Assembly: GCA_025403435.1 (NCBI GenBank)
Contig: CM046341.1
Coordinates: 7,401,219-7,465,218, forward strand
DNA from: Artocarpus heterophyllus
Taxonomy: Eukaryota; Streptophyta; Magnoliopsida; Rosales; Moraceae
Direction: 5' to 3'
Length of the DNA: 64,000 bases
Numbering within the stretch: the stretch's first letter is position 1; every line of letters starts with the position of its first letter. Below are positions 10,770-21,906 of the stretch, one piece after another. Both the position numbers and the translations under genes were made by a program. The notes beneath the pieces were generated by a model that saw only the letters and a program-made list of their open reading frames with translations, had not been told where the DNA came from and made no database searches.

Positions 10770-13160
10770 TTTTTATACAAACCTAAAAATATCTACCACC
10801 AACAGACATATTACGTCTTTACAAATGAAACATTGTACCATTATGTAAAAGGTTGTATAGATTGCATTGATTTTATCGCTATATGAAATTACACCACTGT
10901 CTTTTATTAAATATCTAGAATTTTACATATTTTACTTCTTGTTTTGTAACACATTATTATTGCTAGATATTATGTTCAAAATTTTGTCGTATTTTGGCGG
11001 TAATTTATTGTTAAACTCGTAAGTAAACTTTGTAAGTAAGGGCAAATAAAACCTCTAAGGAAAGTATTTATTATACGCCTCAAACCCATCTTTATTTTTC
11101 TTACAAACATACACCAATACCTTTCCCTTTGCTAATGGAATCTCACACTTCACTACTCCCTATACACTAGAGCATAATGCTTTTTTAAAACAGCGACATC
11201 GCCAAATTATCGAAACTGGTCTATCTCTTCTCTCCCATGCTTTCCTTCCCTAACCTTTTGGCTTATATCTTTGCTACCATAGTCTACCTCTTTAACCACA
11301 TGTGTACTCCTACTCTAGACATGTCGTCTCCCTAATCTAAAATCGAGATATTTTCTAAACTAATATCAAGACATTTTCAATTCCAAACTAAAATCAAGAC
11401 ATTTTTTTATACAAAAATAAGTACAAATAATGTCAAAGCTATTAAGATTCTTTTTCTAATATATTGTCCTTTTTTGAATGGTGGCCCTACTTGTTGGTCC
11501 CTTATGGGACCCACAGGTGGGGTCCACTTGGTATTAAGGAGAGGTTCGATAGTTTTAGTAGCAAAACTAGAGAATATTTTCAATAATGACAATATAGAAG
11601 AATCAGAGCTAATTTTATACTAAATAGGAACCTAATTATATTTTGTAACTAATAAGTGGGTCACAATATAATTTTTTCATTAAAAACTATTTTTCTCAAG
11701 GAAAAGAGTGTTTTTAATAAATGCCCGGATACAAAGTTAAAGCTACGTAAATGATTTTATATTTAAATCCAAATTTTGTCACGATGCATGTTCAAAGGAG
11801 TTCATTCACTTTCCAAGCCAATTTTATTTACTTGCTTTTGGTGATCTTTTCCTCCCTTTTTCTTCTTTTTCTTCGCTTAGAAAACTTGTCAAACTCACTG
11901 ATAGAAAACAAATATTTAAAATGGAGTCGGTGATTAATGTGCCCTCTCTAGCCAGTAGTCCTACCAAGTCTCTAATTATGACTAAAACTGGTATAAAATT
12001 AAATAGCTACCCATTTGGTAACCATAATCTGTATTCAAACGTGGTCAACGCATGAACTATAAATTGGATTCGCACCAGTAAAATCCAATTTGAATATGTC
12101 TATAGCATATAAAGATCAAGTTGTTTATTTCAGTTCAAACATGCATATATATACTAAATATTCTTAAATTGAACAAGTTTGAAATTGGGGTTACATTTTC
12201 ATCTAGGGGATGTATTTTCATAAAAGCCAAAATCGTGTTAATTTGGCTCGCTAGGTGACAACTAAGGTCGTTTATATATGATCATACGCGAGTATGGAAA
12301 TATTATTAAGACCAAAGTCCACTTTGCACGTTCATACTTGACTCAAACATGGAGCCGACGATATACATGCACGAATCAACCTTATGTCACCTATATAAGA
12401 TAAAAATGGAGAATTCGGAGGAAAATCTTATTATATTGTGGAAAATCAAATCATTCACATTTTGATAGTCAATAGACAATAAAAATTGCAACTTTATAAG
12501 AACAAATAGGAGCTCCGTCCATGCTAGTCCCCAGAGACTTATTATGTTTGGATTCATTGGTTTCAAATTTGGTGGTTTAGAATTTTTCATTCAAAATGAA
12601 AAGTTTGAAACAGGTGGTTTAAACTTGTATTTAGATCTAACGTGTTTAGATATACAGTTCATTTTGGGCTTGAAAAAGAGATAAAATTTGAAATTGTATT
12701 TCGATATATGTAGTAAGAGAGAGATGCAAGAGAGAAGGGTGAAAAAAGAGGGTTCAAAACATTGTTCAAAGGTCCTATCAAAGGTCAAAATGGGCATACT
12801 CTTTTTTTTTCGCAAATTACTTCTGGCATGAAAATTAGGATTTGAAACTCGTGAACCCTTGAAACAAATGGGCCGTTTGTTTTCTACTACCTCTCATGTG
12901 GCATCAAAATGTGGTCGTAATAACCTTTATTACCAGAACAAAAAAATTGTAGGTTAGGCCCCTCATATTGGAAGCTCTTTCAAAAGGCGTTGCTTCCTTC
13001 ACCAATCATAACATTAACACCCTACAAGGTAGGTTTGTGCAGATGTAATTTGCATACCTTAGCAAACAAATCAAGCTTGATTTCCTTTCTCTTTTGTTAT
13101 AATGGAAAGCACGTAACAATTAAGTCTTGCTTCCACTATTCAAAGTAAAGGCCTAGAAGG
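10770..13160. other. Intergenic, nothing recognised
   Basis: AT-rich DNA. The only structure noted is a short perfect inverted repeat, GGTCCC-TTAT-GGGACC, at 11496-11511, next to GGACCCAC and GTGGGGTCC, which could be TCP-factor-like sites. ORFs of 60-74 codons here are in AT-rich sequence and show no domain. Confidence 0.4.
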
Positions 13161-13310
13161 CGAATGAATACAAACCTTAGCCCTGAAAAGCACAACAATC
13201 TCTATAGAGATTTTTTTTTTTTTTTTCCTTTATTTCACATTATTTTATATGCAAATGTGATCGTTACCTCTAAAGATTGCAACTATTTAGTAACGATTTT
13301 TTATGGAGAG

Positions 13311-13323
13311 TTTTGTAGTAGTG
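13311..13323 (+). mobile_element. Orphan CACTA-type right terminus
   Basis: TTTTGTAGTAGTG is the reverse complement of CACTACTACAAAA, a typical plant CACTA end. No left partner is visible, so this is probably a truncated element occupying an unknown stretch upstream. Confidence 0.4.
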
Positions 13324-13737
13324 AACGCCTATCAATATTTCCATCTTTTAAATGCCAAGTTATATCATCGTATTGAATTTGAGAAATTTTTTGTACCCAC
13401 ATATTTTAAGCATTGCTGTAGTCTCTATATCAAATTCATAATATCTGTATTGTTAAGAACAAAGACATATTATTGAATACGCTATTTTGCCAATCACTAA
13501 ATAGGAGAATTATGCCGCATGGCAACAATATATTAAATATATATATACACATATATCTTACTGATACTTTGTAATTATGGACCTTTTGAGTTAATGAAAG
13601 CTCCTTAAGGTTCGCTCAGGTGGCTTCGGTATGTGAGTGTTATAACTAAAAATTTATTATTCCATGATAGTTTTTAACCGTTGTCAAAAGTTACCATGAC
13701 AGTTAAGATTCTATTGTGGAATCCACTGTTGTGGTAA

Positions 13738-15248
13738 GAGCATCTTCAATACAATGTTAAATTGATGTATTAATGGCAAATGTAATATTTGAGTGTAAAA
13801 AAATAATAAAAAAGCACTATCGAATGCAATATCATTTTTAATGCCAAATTTGCTATATGCTAAACTTTTTAGCAAATTTTTTACAAAGTTTAGCATTAGT
13901 AAATTTGGCATTTGATTCTTATTGGTTAGTAGATTGACTTTTTTGCTTTTAAAATTAATACATTCTTACTTTTTATTTTGTTTATTTATTTATTTATTCA
14001 TTATTTTTTTTGAAAAGTAAAGGTTTCATTCCAATAGGAGAGAAATACAAATGTGTAAAACCTAACAACAAAAGACATAGCCCTCAATACAAATTAGTTC
14101 TACTAAAATAATTTTGCTCTAATATGCTCATGCCAAAGGGAGAAAAGCCATGTCAGTGCCCAAGAAGAATGGGAAGCACCTCAACACACAAAGAAAAGAA
14201 CACACACTGCGCTCATTAATTAGGCCCACAGCAAGTGGTAGGAACAATCAAAATAATTATGGGGCACGACAATGTAGCACAAAGGCCACAACAACAAAAA
14301 AGCAAAAACCAAAACACACCACAAAGAACAAAACTCTTGCAGGAGGACAAACCTAACAACAACCAAAAATGAAAATACAAAAGCAAAACAATAAAACTAA
14401 CACTTAATATCAGGAAATAGACACGCCATTATTAAAAACAAACTAAAAAAGCAACACTATAACCAATCGAGAAAGTGGCACTGGTAGCCAAAAGCAAAGG
14501 AGAGGCGACATCAAACCCAACAACCACAATCCCAAGCCGAAACTACCACATCTCAAAAATAGCTACCACAAACCCAGCAAAGAGAACCAGCCACCACCAA
14601 GAGATAACAGACTCAGCCACAAGCCCTAGGAGGAGCAAAGTCATCGCTAGAGAAGAAGGCCGACCAAACCAGCCCAAGTCCCAACATCACCTAAGGAAAC
14701 GTCGCCCCATTCCTATGGCTAAGAAAACCTAGATCTCCCCCTATCCAGTCACGCCCGCCACAATCCAACCAGCAGTTCATCTCCTAGCCCCCACCACATA
14801 CCCAAAAGATCACATCTCCACAGCTTCAAGTGCCGATGCTACCCTCACTAGCCAGATGTTGCCAAAAGCCTCCACATTAGGATGCTGCTCCTACTATTAG
14901 GTTGGATACCCAACAACCAGGCCAAAGTCGGCGTTGGAATCTGACCCCAAGGAGAGGGGGCGTCGCACACTGAAGAAGGAAAGTGAAATCCTAGCAGAGA
15001 GTGAGAATAGGAAGAGATGCCTTTTTTAGCAAAGCCTTTTAAGATAAAGATTACTTAATTTTTTTAATATTAAAAGTTTACCTTTACATGTTTAAAGGTT
15101 AATAATTATAACAAAAATAAATAAATATAGCATTTTAAATAGCATTATACATTAACATATAAAATAAATTAATACATCAAATATGTTATTTTTATATTTT
15201 TTAGTAGCAAATATAATATTGACATTGACATTTCTATTAAAGATGGTC
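13738..15248. mobile_element. Harbinger-like MITE split by a LINE-like insert
   Basis: The left end GAGCATCTTCAATA (13738) matches the reverse complement of the right end, GACCATCTTTAATA (15248), at 12 of 14 positions. Both ends are flanked by TAA (13735-13737 and 15249-15251), the TWA-type duplication of the PIF/Harbinger superfamily. The parts outside the insert are AT-rich, non-coding, and repeat GCAAATTT/TAGCATT motifs. Confidence 0.7.
14010..15030 (-). mobile_element. LINE-like non-LTR retroposon fragment inside the MITE
   Basis: Read on the minus strand, this 1-kb GC-richer block ends in GGAATGAAACCTTTACTTTT followed by an A-tract. That is a common form of plant LINE 3' end, and the block differs sharply in composition from the AT-rich MITE around it. 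There is no endonuclease or reverse transcriptase domain, so it is truncated or non-autonomous. Target duplications were not resolved. The plus-strand ORFs inside are lysine- and threonine-rich antisense readings. Confidence 0.5.
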
Positions 15249-15251
15249 TAA

Positions 15252-16265
15252 CATATAATATTCCATGACAGTTTCTTTAATCGTCATTGAAAGTTAATTT
15301 TCACAATAATTTTTTGTCGTGAAAACTTTGAAATTGCAAGCATTTGGTGTAGCCTACAGATATTCAATGACAGTTTCAACAGTAAACTATCATGCTATGT
15401 TGGTCTGTAAAAAAATAATAATAATAATAAATAAATAAATAAAAGGTCGAGAATGAACCTTGTGATTCCGCGAGGACGGTGACTGTTTTCAGAAACTGTA
15501 ATGATATGTAGAAGTACAACGACAGCTTTCGTAATTCTCATCCGTGCTGCATTTTTAGCAGACGTAAAATGATTGTTTTTAGATAATTGTCATTAAAAAA
15601 TAATCGTTCATTAACAATTTTATTCCAGCATGTGCATATGTCACAGAGGTTGAATTCTAATGATTTGATCTGTTCTTAACATAAAGTATGAATCATACAC
15701 CCCACACCGTATAAAAAATAATAAATTATTTAAGCAGAGGCCCAGCTCTTATTTCTTCCCGTGTTGGCGGCCGAGGCTCGAGGAACCTCAGGTATTGTGT
15801 TAAAATTTTCATAAAAGTTTTTGTTATTATATTTTATTGGCTATAAGAACGTAACACGAATGATGGAATATCACGGCGTCTCTGCATGCGTAAGCCACGA
15901 GGATACAAATGCAAAGGACGTTGATTGCGGTCGGTCAAATTCAAGAGGTTCAAAAAGACAAAAAAAATAAATCAAAACTGGTCCACACCAATAAGATTTC
16001 CAACCCACTTCTTTTATTATATATTATTATAATAATTTTGATATAACAAGGAGCATAATTTTAAGAAAGAGCGTAAAAATAATTTATATAGAAAATGAAT
16101 TCATACTTTAGTTTTGACTTTTTGAATTAATGATTTCCCTCTGCTTACCTTTTTCTCTTTTTTTTTTCGCTGAATAAACCTTTATTTCATGGCTGAATAA
16201 AACTTTTCCTTTGCTTACTTGTACAATTAAAAGAATATATCATAGCCGTTAGGAAACGTATAAGT
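15252..16265. other. Intergenic with repeated GACAGTTT motifs
   Basis: CATGACAGTTT, AATGACAGTTT, AAACTATCATG, CGACAGCTTT and AACTGTAATG recur on both sides of the MITE (13600-13735 and 15260-15625). This suggests the MITE landed in the subterminal region of an older DNA transposon. A (AAT)n/(AAAT)n microsatellite lies at about 15414-15441. No termini are established. Confidence 0.35.
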
Positions 16266-16269
16266 TCAA

Positions 16270-17115
16270 ATCAAAAGCGTAAATATCGAGAATTTCAGGG
16301 AAAATTTCTGTTTTTTTGGAATAGTTTTCATTATAATATTAGTTTCGGCAAAATATCGAGAACATCGGTAATTATCGATTAACATGTTGATATTAGAAAA
16401 CTTTTTATTGTAATTTGTACAAATTTCAATACATATCGACAAAATCTTGATAATGTCGGAAATAACAAAATTAAATGGTGTTTTTCCTTCAAATAATTTA
16501 TCAATATTTTATACTTTCAATTATTGAGTATTTTTCCTTTAAATAATTTATTAGTATTTTATACATATGATGAAGATAATTTTTCTATAAGTTGGCTATC
16601 AATGAATGTGGGATCTTCTAATGACTTCTCTAATAAAGTTCCTCATACTTATTATCTATACAATCATAACTTTGAAAACTATGATGGTTATAGAATTTTC
16701 AATTATCTTCGTCTGAGCACACCACTGCCATGTCAGGCAAGTACAATTGAAGAATTCACAATTTCTCATTTATGAAAATATAGTGAGAGAAGTCAACAAA
16801 TCTAGATGTGACATATTTATAATTATATTTAGCACTATTTAAATAACATGTCATGGCACTAATTTTGTTTGAATCAAGATAAAATCCTAACTATGTTCAA
16901 GTCTCACAGAATTTTCTTTTAGTATTGACAAATCTAATAGGTATGGAGTTTATTATGTAAGTCGTTTTAATTTATGTTTCTTTTTAATGCTTATTGTATC
17001 TTAAAGTATTAAAATTATATTAAATAGAATATTTTCATAATTTTTATCAAAATTTCTCCCGATATCAATATTTTTTTGAATTTTCCATAAAATTGAAGTA
17101 TAAATTTTTCTATTG
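16270..17115 (+). repeat. Dispersed repeat, copy A (plus orientation)
   Basis: About 840 bp that matches 25590-26400 in inverted orientation. Both copies carry TTTCGGCAAAATATC near one end, a short ORF ending in IFNY (HTYYLYNHNF here, HAYYTYNQDF in copy B), and TATTGACAAATCTA followed by ATGGAGTTTATTAT. Both ends carry ATATCGATA-like repeats. The ORF (about 16600-16774) may be the C-terminal tail of a transposase, but I do not recognise it. Confidence 0.8.
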
Positions 17116-17523
17116 ATTATGATATTTAATCCTTGGTTCATACCAAGAATTTGGATCAAAAGTATACAATTGATTAGGTGCCGAAATCAAAAGTATTACG
17201 TGCCCAAAATTGAAAGGGACGATAAGGAAATTTCTCTTGCTCTATAGACTAGGTGATCTTAAAAATATTTCCATTTCATCTCATCTTTGTTGTATCATGG
17301 GAGTTGAGATTTTGTTGAATAAATCTTTGAAATATGAACATTTTCTAGCAAAAATGCAAAAAATACCCTGCATAGTTACATGCATTTCAATCTTTTCTCT
17401 TTGTATGAAATCAATATTAGAAAACGTAATAAGGTATGGAATTTAAACATACAATGAGAAAAAACCGTCAATTCTATTAGTGTGAATCATGAATCCCGCT
17501 ATAAAAGACATTGGAAAGAATTA

Positions 17524-17931
17524 TAGGCCGCTTGGTACGTAGATTCAAAACCGTTTTAGACAGTTAGAATCATAACGACGGTTTAAACTGACGTTTGGTG
17601 GAGTAATAACTAAGGTCAGTTTAAACTGTAGATGTAGTTTTATAACAGACTAAACCCCTAAAATTCAAACTTTGCCCCCTCAAGTTTACATGGTTTGAAC
17701 CATTTTCTATAGTAAAAGTCATTTTTATTCTCTTTTTTCTATCATAAACAATAGTTTTCCAAACACCAATTCTCATTTTAAATTTGATGTGATGTTTTAT
17801 TCTCGTTTTAAACATTTTACATTCCAAAAGTCAGTTTAAAACTACCGCGTAAACCCTACAGTTTAGAACCCATAGTTCAAACTATAAATTTCTAAATTAC
17901 ACCATTCCAAACCCGCTCACCAAACAAACCA
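17524..17931. mobile_element. 408-bp Harbinger/Tourist-like MITE
   Basis: TAGGCCGCTTGGT at the left and the reverse complement of the right end, TGGTTTGTTTGGT, form imperfect TIRs of the GGGCCTGTTTGG type. TTA flanks both sides (17521-17523 and 17932-17934). The interior is non-coding. Confidence 0.6.
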
Positions 17932-17934
17932 TTA

Positions 17935-20900
17935 ATTATTATTGTTTCTATTTGAGGTCTTTTTATGATATGAAGGCCATTGATAGAATTTTATTTCTTA
18001 CTTTTGAATCTAGATATCTGACAGCTAAAAGCAAATATTTATCGATTTAGAAATCTTTTTCAAGAGTGTTTTGGAATCAAGTTTAAGCTTATACTAGAGC
18101 ATGTGAGAGCTTTACATTGTTCTCAAAGTGGGAAATGATGTTAAGATTTTGACAAACAATAAAGTAGTCTTTCCAATGTTTGATCATTTTCATTTTTCTG
18201 TCAAATCCACTGCCGTAAAAATATCTTTCTTGAACTTTCAATGTTAGGCGCTTACGTTCATACTGGTATGCATGCGATTATGCATATCAAATTTACACAT
18301 GATGACATAAATATCATGGGGTTTAGAAGCCTCTTTAAGAGCTACTTCTATTTCTAGCCATTGTAAAAAATTCACTATAATGAAGAAGAAGCTTATAAAA
18401 AAAAATTTAAAAATCACACATCACTTTACTCTTCATGTTTTTTCTAAAACCATTATTCGCCCCATGTTGATCCTTATAATTCTTTGCTTACAATAATAAT
18501 TCGACATGGTAATAAATTAGGGTCCACAAAGTTAACAATATCTCGCTTCCTTACAATAAGAAAATCAAATGATCATACAGCCAATTGGTTACATGCGAAG
18601 CAAACTCACCTCAAATGGTGTGTATATCTTTAGAAACACTCTAATTCACCCGACAGGGTTTGGACCCCATAGGAAACAAAAGATGGGCCCTAGTCGTCGG
18701 TTTATATAGCAATGCTCATATATTTAGCACCTGTTGACGGCTGTAGGCATGGGCATTCTTCTAGCATTTCAGAAAGTCCGCTTCTTGACAGTCACATTTA
18801 GGGCTTTCTGTGCAAATTCTGAGCATCCGACCACCATATGTGTTGCCTTCTAACTATTGAACCATCTCAAGCGTCAACGTTGCAAAATACTTACACCGAT
18901 AAAGTATTAATTTTGCGACTGTCAGGGTGTTTAAGGAAGGTCTTGCGCCATTAGCATCCAAAAGGAGAGAGCAATGGGAGATGAAAGGGAGAAAAATAAG
19001 AAGAATAGGGAATTATGAGGAATAATTTGTTTTTTTTTTTTTTGTCTTTTGGTGTTATGTATAGCTCTTGCGATTTCAATATTTACTTAGTATGTAGTGA
19101 ATGTGAATGTAAAAGTTCAAGCAAAATTTTCCAGTCTAACTAACTAAAGGGAAGGATTTGAAGAAAATTCAAACTAAAGATTTTTTTTTTCCTTACACAA
19201 TTTCTGGATATCGGTAAATATATTAGACTTTAATAGTAATTACCATTGTACAAAATTACTTATTATAAATTTGAAAAATTATATGAGCAGGCATGATATC
19301 AATGGAATATATTAGCACAAATTTGTTTAGATAAAGGAACAGGGAAGGTTGTTCCCAAAAAAGACATAATTAGGGGAGCTTCGATTTTGGTCTTTTAAAA
19401 AGTTGTATGAGTTTTTTATTCTTTTATTTTATTTTATTTACCCTTTAGTAAGATGGAGAATTTTTTGATGGGACAAGAACAGTATCTGCAAGAGACAATC
19501 TTCAAATTCTTTGATCCTATCAGAAGTATGCACATCACATTTAATGAATTTTGAAAAATTAGCGGAATTTTTCAAAGATCTGATGGTTAAATGTTGTATA
19601 TGGGCTTTACGTACCTCTACTAATAAATAATGCAAAAGTTACATCTATTTTTATCCACCACAAAAAATTTACTACATATGAAAAAGTTTATAAGAGAAAA
19701 TTGTACACCTCAAATTTTCTGTATTTTCTCTATCTTCTTTAATTTAACCCCAAAGACCAATGCTCAGATTGCGTATACTAAGATCCTATTTTCTGGTTAT
19801 TAGAACGATGCAAGCAAGACCAATCGCGATTTAAAGACAAAGGGCTAAAAAGTCAAAATAGAGGGTTCAAAATTCCCCATCTAGTTTGGGGCAGAAAACA
19901 AATCGACATCTTGATATGATACAACCTTTTCTTTTTTAGTTGGGGAGGCACGACGAAGTTCATCTGAACCATTTAATTATGAATAGAGGAAAGCAAACAA
20001 CCAATAGCAAATGAGCACATGCGTAACAGGTTGGGCTGAGCTAAATATGAACGAGGGTAAGCAGCCACTTCTCTGAACTTGTTTTCTTTTAATATTGTAT
20101 ATAAATTTTATAAAAATTACATTCTGTCTTCTTTAAAGTTTTAAGTCTCTTTCACTTAATTTTTGCTAATAATGTTAGTATGCTCTCTACCCTTGACTAA
20201 TTTTTCTGGCTCTGCCTCTAGTAACGGACAAAGAGAAAAAAAAATGTGGAGGAGGAGGAGCAGCCAAACTCATTCCCTTCGCTTCCTACTTTATATATTA
20301 AAAAAACTAGGGCATGGAATTTTTACAAATGTGATATTTCCAACTTAAAATTACTCCAATTAATTCATAGAGGGTGACAAATTATCCAGAGGCCAAACAT
20401 CTCTGTTTGAAATACTGAAGAGCCAGACACTAGACCCTTTCTTTTCTATACATATGCTTTTAGTCTGTTGTTTTTATTTTGAAACCAAAACCCAAAGATA
20501 TTACACAATTGGTAAAAATATTCTTATTCCATGTAATCTATCATGTAAATCGATATTCCAGTGGATCCAATTTGGCTTATCTTTGATATGGGTATCAAGT
20601 CTTGCTCCCCAAAATATTCCATTTGTAACTTGGTAAATCACAAAAAGACAGAATCCAAATATTTCAGCACAGTTTCACTGCCCGGGTGAAAAAGAGAAGC
20701 TATTACGATAGCAACAAAATCTATCATTCCAGACTAACAATGTACATAAAGAAAAAAAGAAGCTAAGCTAAGCTAATCTTAGCTAGAATCCGAAACCGAC
20801 ATATAAAAAATAATATGCCTATCACCAAAAAGGAGATTTACAATACTTTTTTCCTTTTTTTTTTCGCTAAATGAATATAACAATTTGCTCATAGAAAGAG

Positions 20901-20960
20901 TCGAAGAATCGAATTTTTACACTTCTAATATATCAAGAACCTTCCAAGAAAGAAAGATGG
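17935..20960. other. Intergenic region upstream of the first ERF gene
   Basis: AT-rich, poly-T tracts (for example 19030-19041). ORFs of 60-65 codons have no recognisable domain. Nothing else is supported. Confidence 0.4.
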
Positions 20961-20975
20961 GGATATTAGTCAATC

Positions 20976-20981
20976 CACGTG
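20976..20981. promoter_or_regulatory. G-box CACGTG upstream of the first ERF gene
   Basis: A perfect palindromic CACGTG in the context ATCCACGTGCCT, about 200 bp before the ATG. This is the core bound by plant bZIP and bHLH factors in stress, light and hormone responses. That it is used here is inference; the second ERF gene has two such sites. Confidence 0.5.
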
Positions 20982-21038
20982 CCTCTCTCTATTGCATATG
21001 TTTTCATCTGTAGACCAAAATCAAATTCAAACGCACCA

Positions 21039-21069
<31 letters not shown>

Positions 21070-21079
21070 CACACACACA
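21039..21079. repeat. (AT)n-(CA)n compound microsatellite
   Basis: About 24 nt of AT repeat followed by about 16 nt of CA repeat, 100-140 bp upstream of the ERF start codon. It may act as a length-variable part of the promoter or leader. Confidence 0.9.
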
Positions 21080-21178
21080 ACCAATAAACTTCACACCCAC
21101 AACTTTGAGACCACAAAGAAAAATTAGAAAAAAAAAATAATTAACCATCAAAAGATTACTTTAGTACTAGCTGCTTAC

Positions 21179-21694
21179 ATGGAAGACCCTAACAGAAGGG
21201 ATCAACACCAAGACCAACAAGAGAAAGATAGTCAAGAGGGAACCGTGAGATATCGCGGCGTTCGGAGGCGGCCATGGGGGAAGTTTGCGGCAGAGATAAG
21301 AGATCCTTCGCGGCAAGGGGCTCGGCTATGGCTTGGCACGTTTGACACAGCCGAGGAAGCGGCTAGGGCCTATGATAGGGCTGCTTTTAACTTTAGAGGT
21401 CATCTTGCTATACTTAACTTCCCTAATGAGTACTATTCTAGGGTCCTGGGGTCTCCTCCTTATCCTCCTCACATATCATTCTCTACTTCTGCTTCTGCTT
21501 CTGCTTCTAGTTCGGGTTCTGCGTCTTCTGCTCGCCGTTTGCCGAGGGGTTTCGAGCGGGGAGACTCGTCCAGATCCTCACAGCCGCCACCGGCGGCTGC
21601 AGCTGCGCAGGAGAGGCAGGTTTTTGAGATTGAGTGCTTGGATGACAGGGTTTTGGAGGAGCTTCTTGGTTCCGAAAAGGAGAAGAAAAAGTGA
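21179..21694 (+). CDS. AP2/ERF transcription factor, group IX (ERF095/096/098-like), 171 aa
   Basis: An intronless gene for a small nuclear transcription factor of the ethylene response factor family. One AP2/ERF DNA-binding domain spans about residues 24-83. It begins [18 protein letters not shown] and continues through [19 protein letters not shown] to the end of the fold. The Ala and Asp that mark ERF rather than DREB proteins are present ([20 protein letters not shown]), so GCC-box binding is expected. A Ser-rich linker (100-135) leads to the C-terminal EDLL motif, [16 protein letters not shown] (148-163), a strong activation motif known from Arabidopsis ERF98/TDR1 and relatives. The first Met fits the family's short N-terminus. 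Relatives act in jasmonate/ethylene, pathogen and salt responses; a role here is inferred only from family. The paralogue at 56192-56602 lies 35 kb away, facing it. Confidence 0.97.
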   Translation: MEDPNRRDQHQDQQEKDSQEGTVRYRGVRRRPWGKFAAEIRDPSRQGARLWLGTFDTAEEAARAYDRAAFNFRGHLAILNFPNEYYSRVLGSPPYPPHISFSTSASASASSSGSASSARRLPRGFERGDSSRSSQPPPAAAAAQERQVFEIECLDDRVLEELLGSEKEKKK

Positions 21695-21899
21695 TGTGAT
21701 TGCCAGAGAGAAGACTAATGATCAGTACTTGATCTGAAACCCTTTTTTTTGTTAAGTTTTGGTATTTCTTTGCTCTTCTTGATTCATGGATTTCAGTTTT
21801 TGTTGGGTCTTTCTTTACTTCTTTTTTTTTTGTGCCCTTTTTCCTTCTCTTCTTATATGACACATGGTAAAATTGGAAACACAGGAATGTACCAAGAGT

Positions 21900-21905
21900 A
21901 ATAAA
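21900..21905 (+). terminator. Putative polyadenylation signal of the first ERF gene
   Basis: AATAAA about 205 nt after the stop codon, within a T-rich 3' region. Confidence 0.4.
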
Positions 21906-21906
21906 T

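Noticed and set aside
11496..11511. GGTCCC-TTAT-GGGACC palindrome as a terminator or operator
   Set aside because: Too short and isolated to support a function; kept only as a note in the intergenic entry.
14150..14732. Lys/Thr-rich plus-strand ORFs
   Set aside because: They lie antisense in a LINE-like fragment and have low-complexity composition.
21333..21863. Overlapping ORFs in other frames of the first ERF gene
   Set aside because: Shadows of a real AP2/ERF gene; no domain in these frames. The same holds for 56346-56857 around the second ERF gene.
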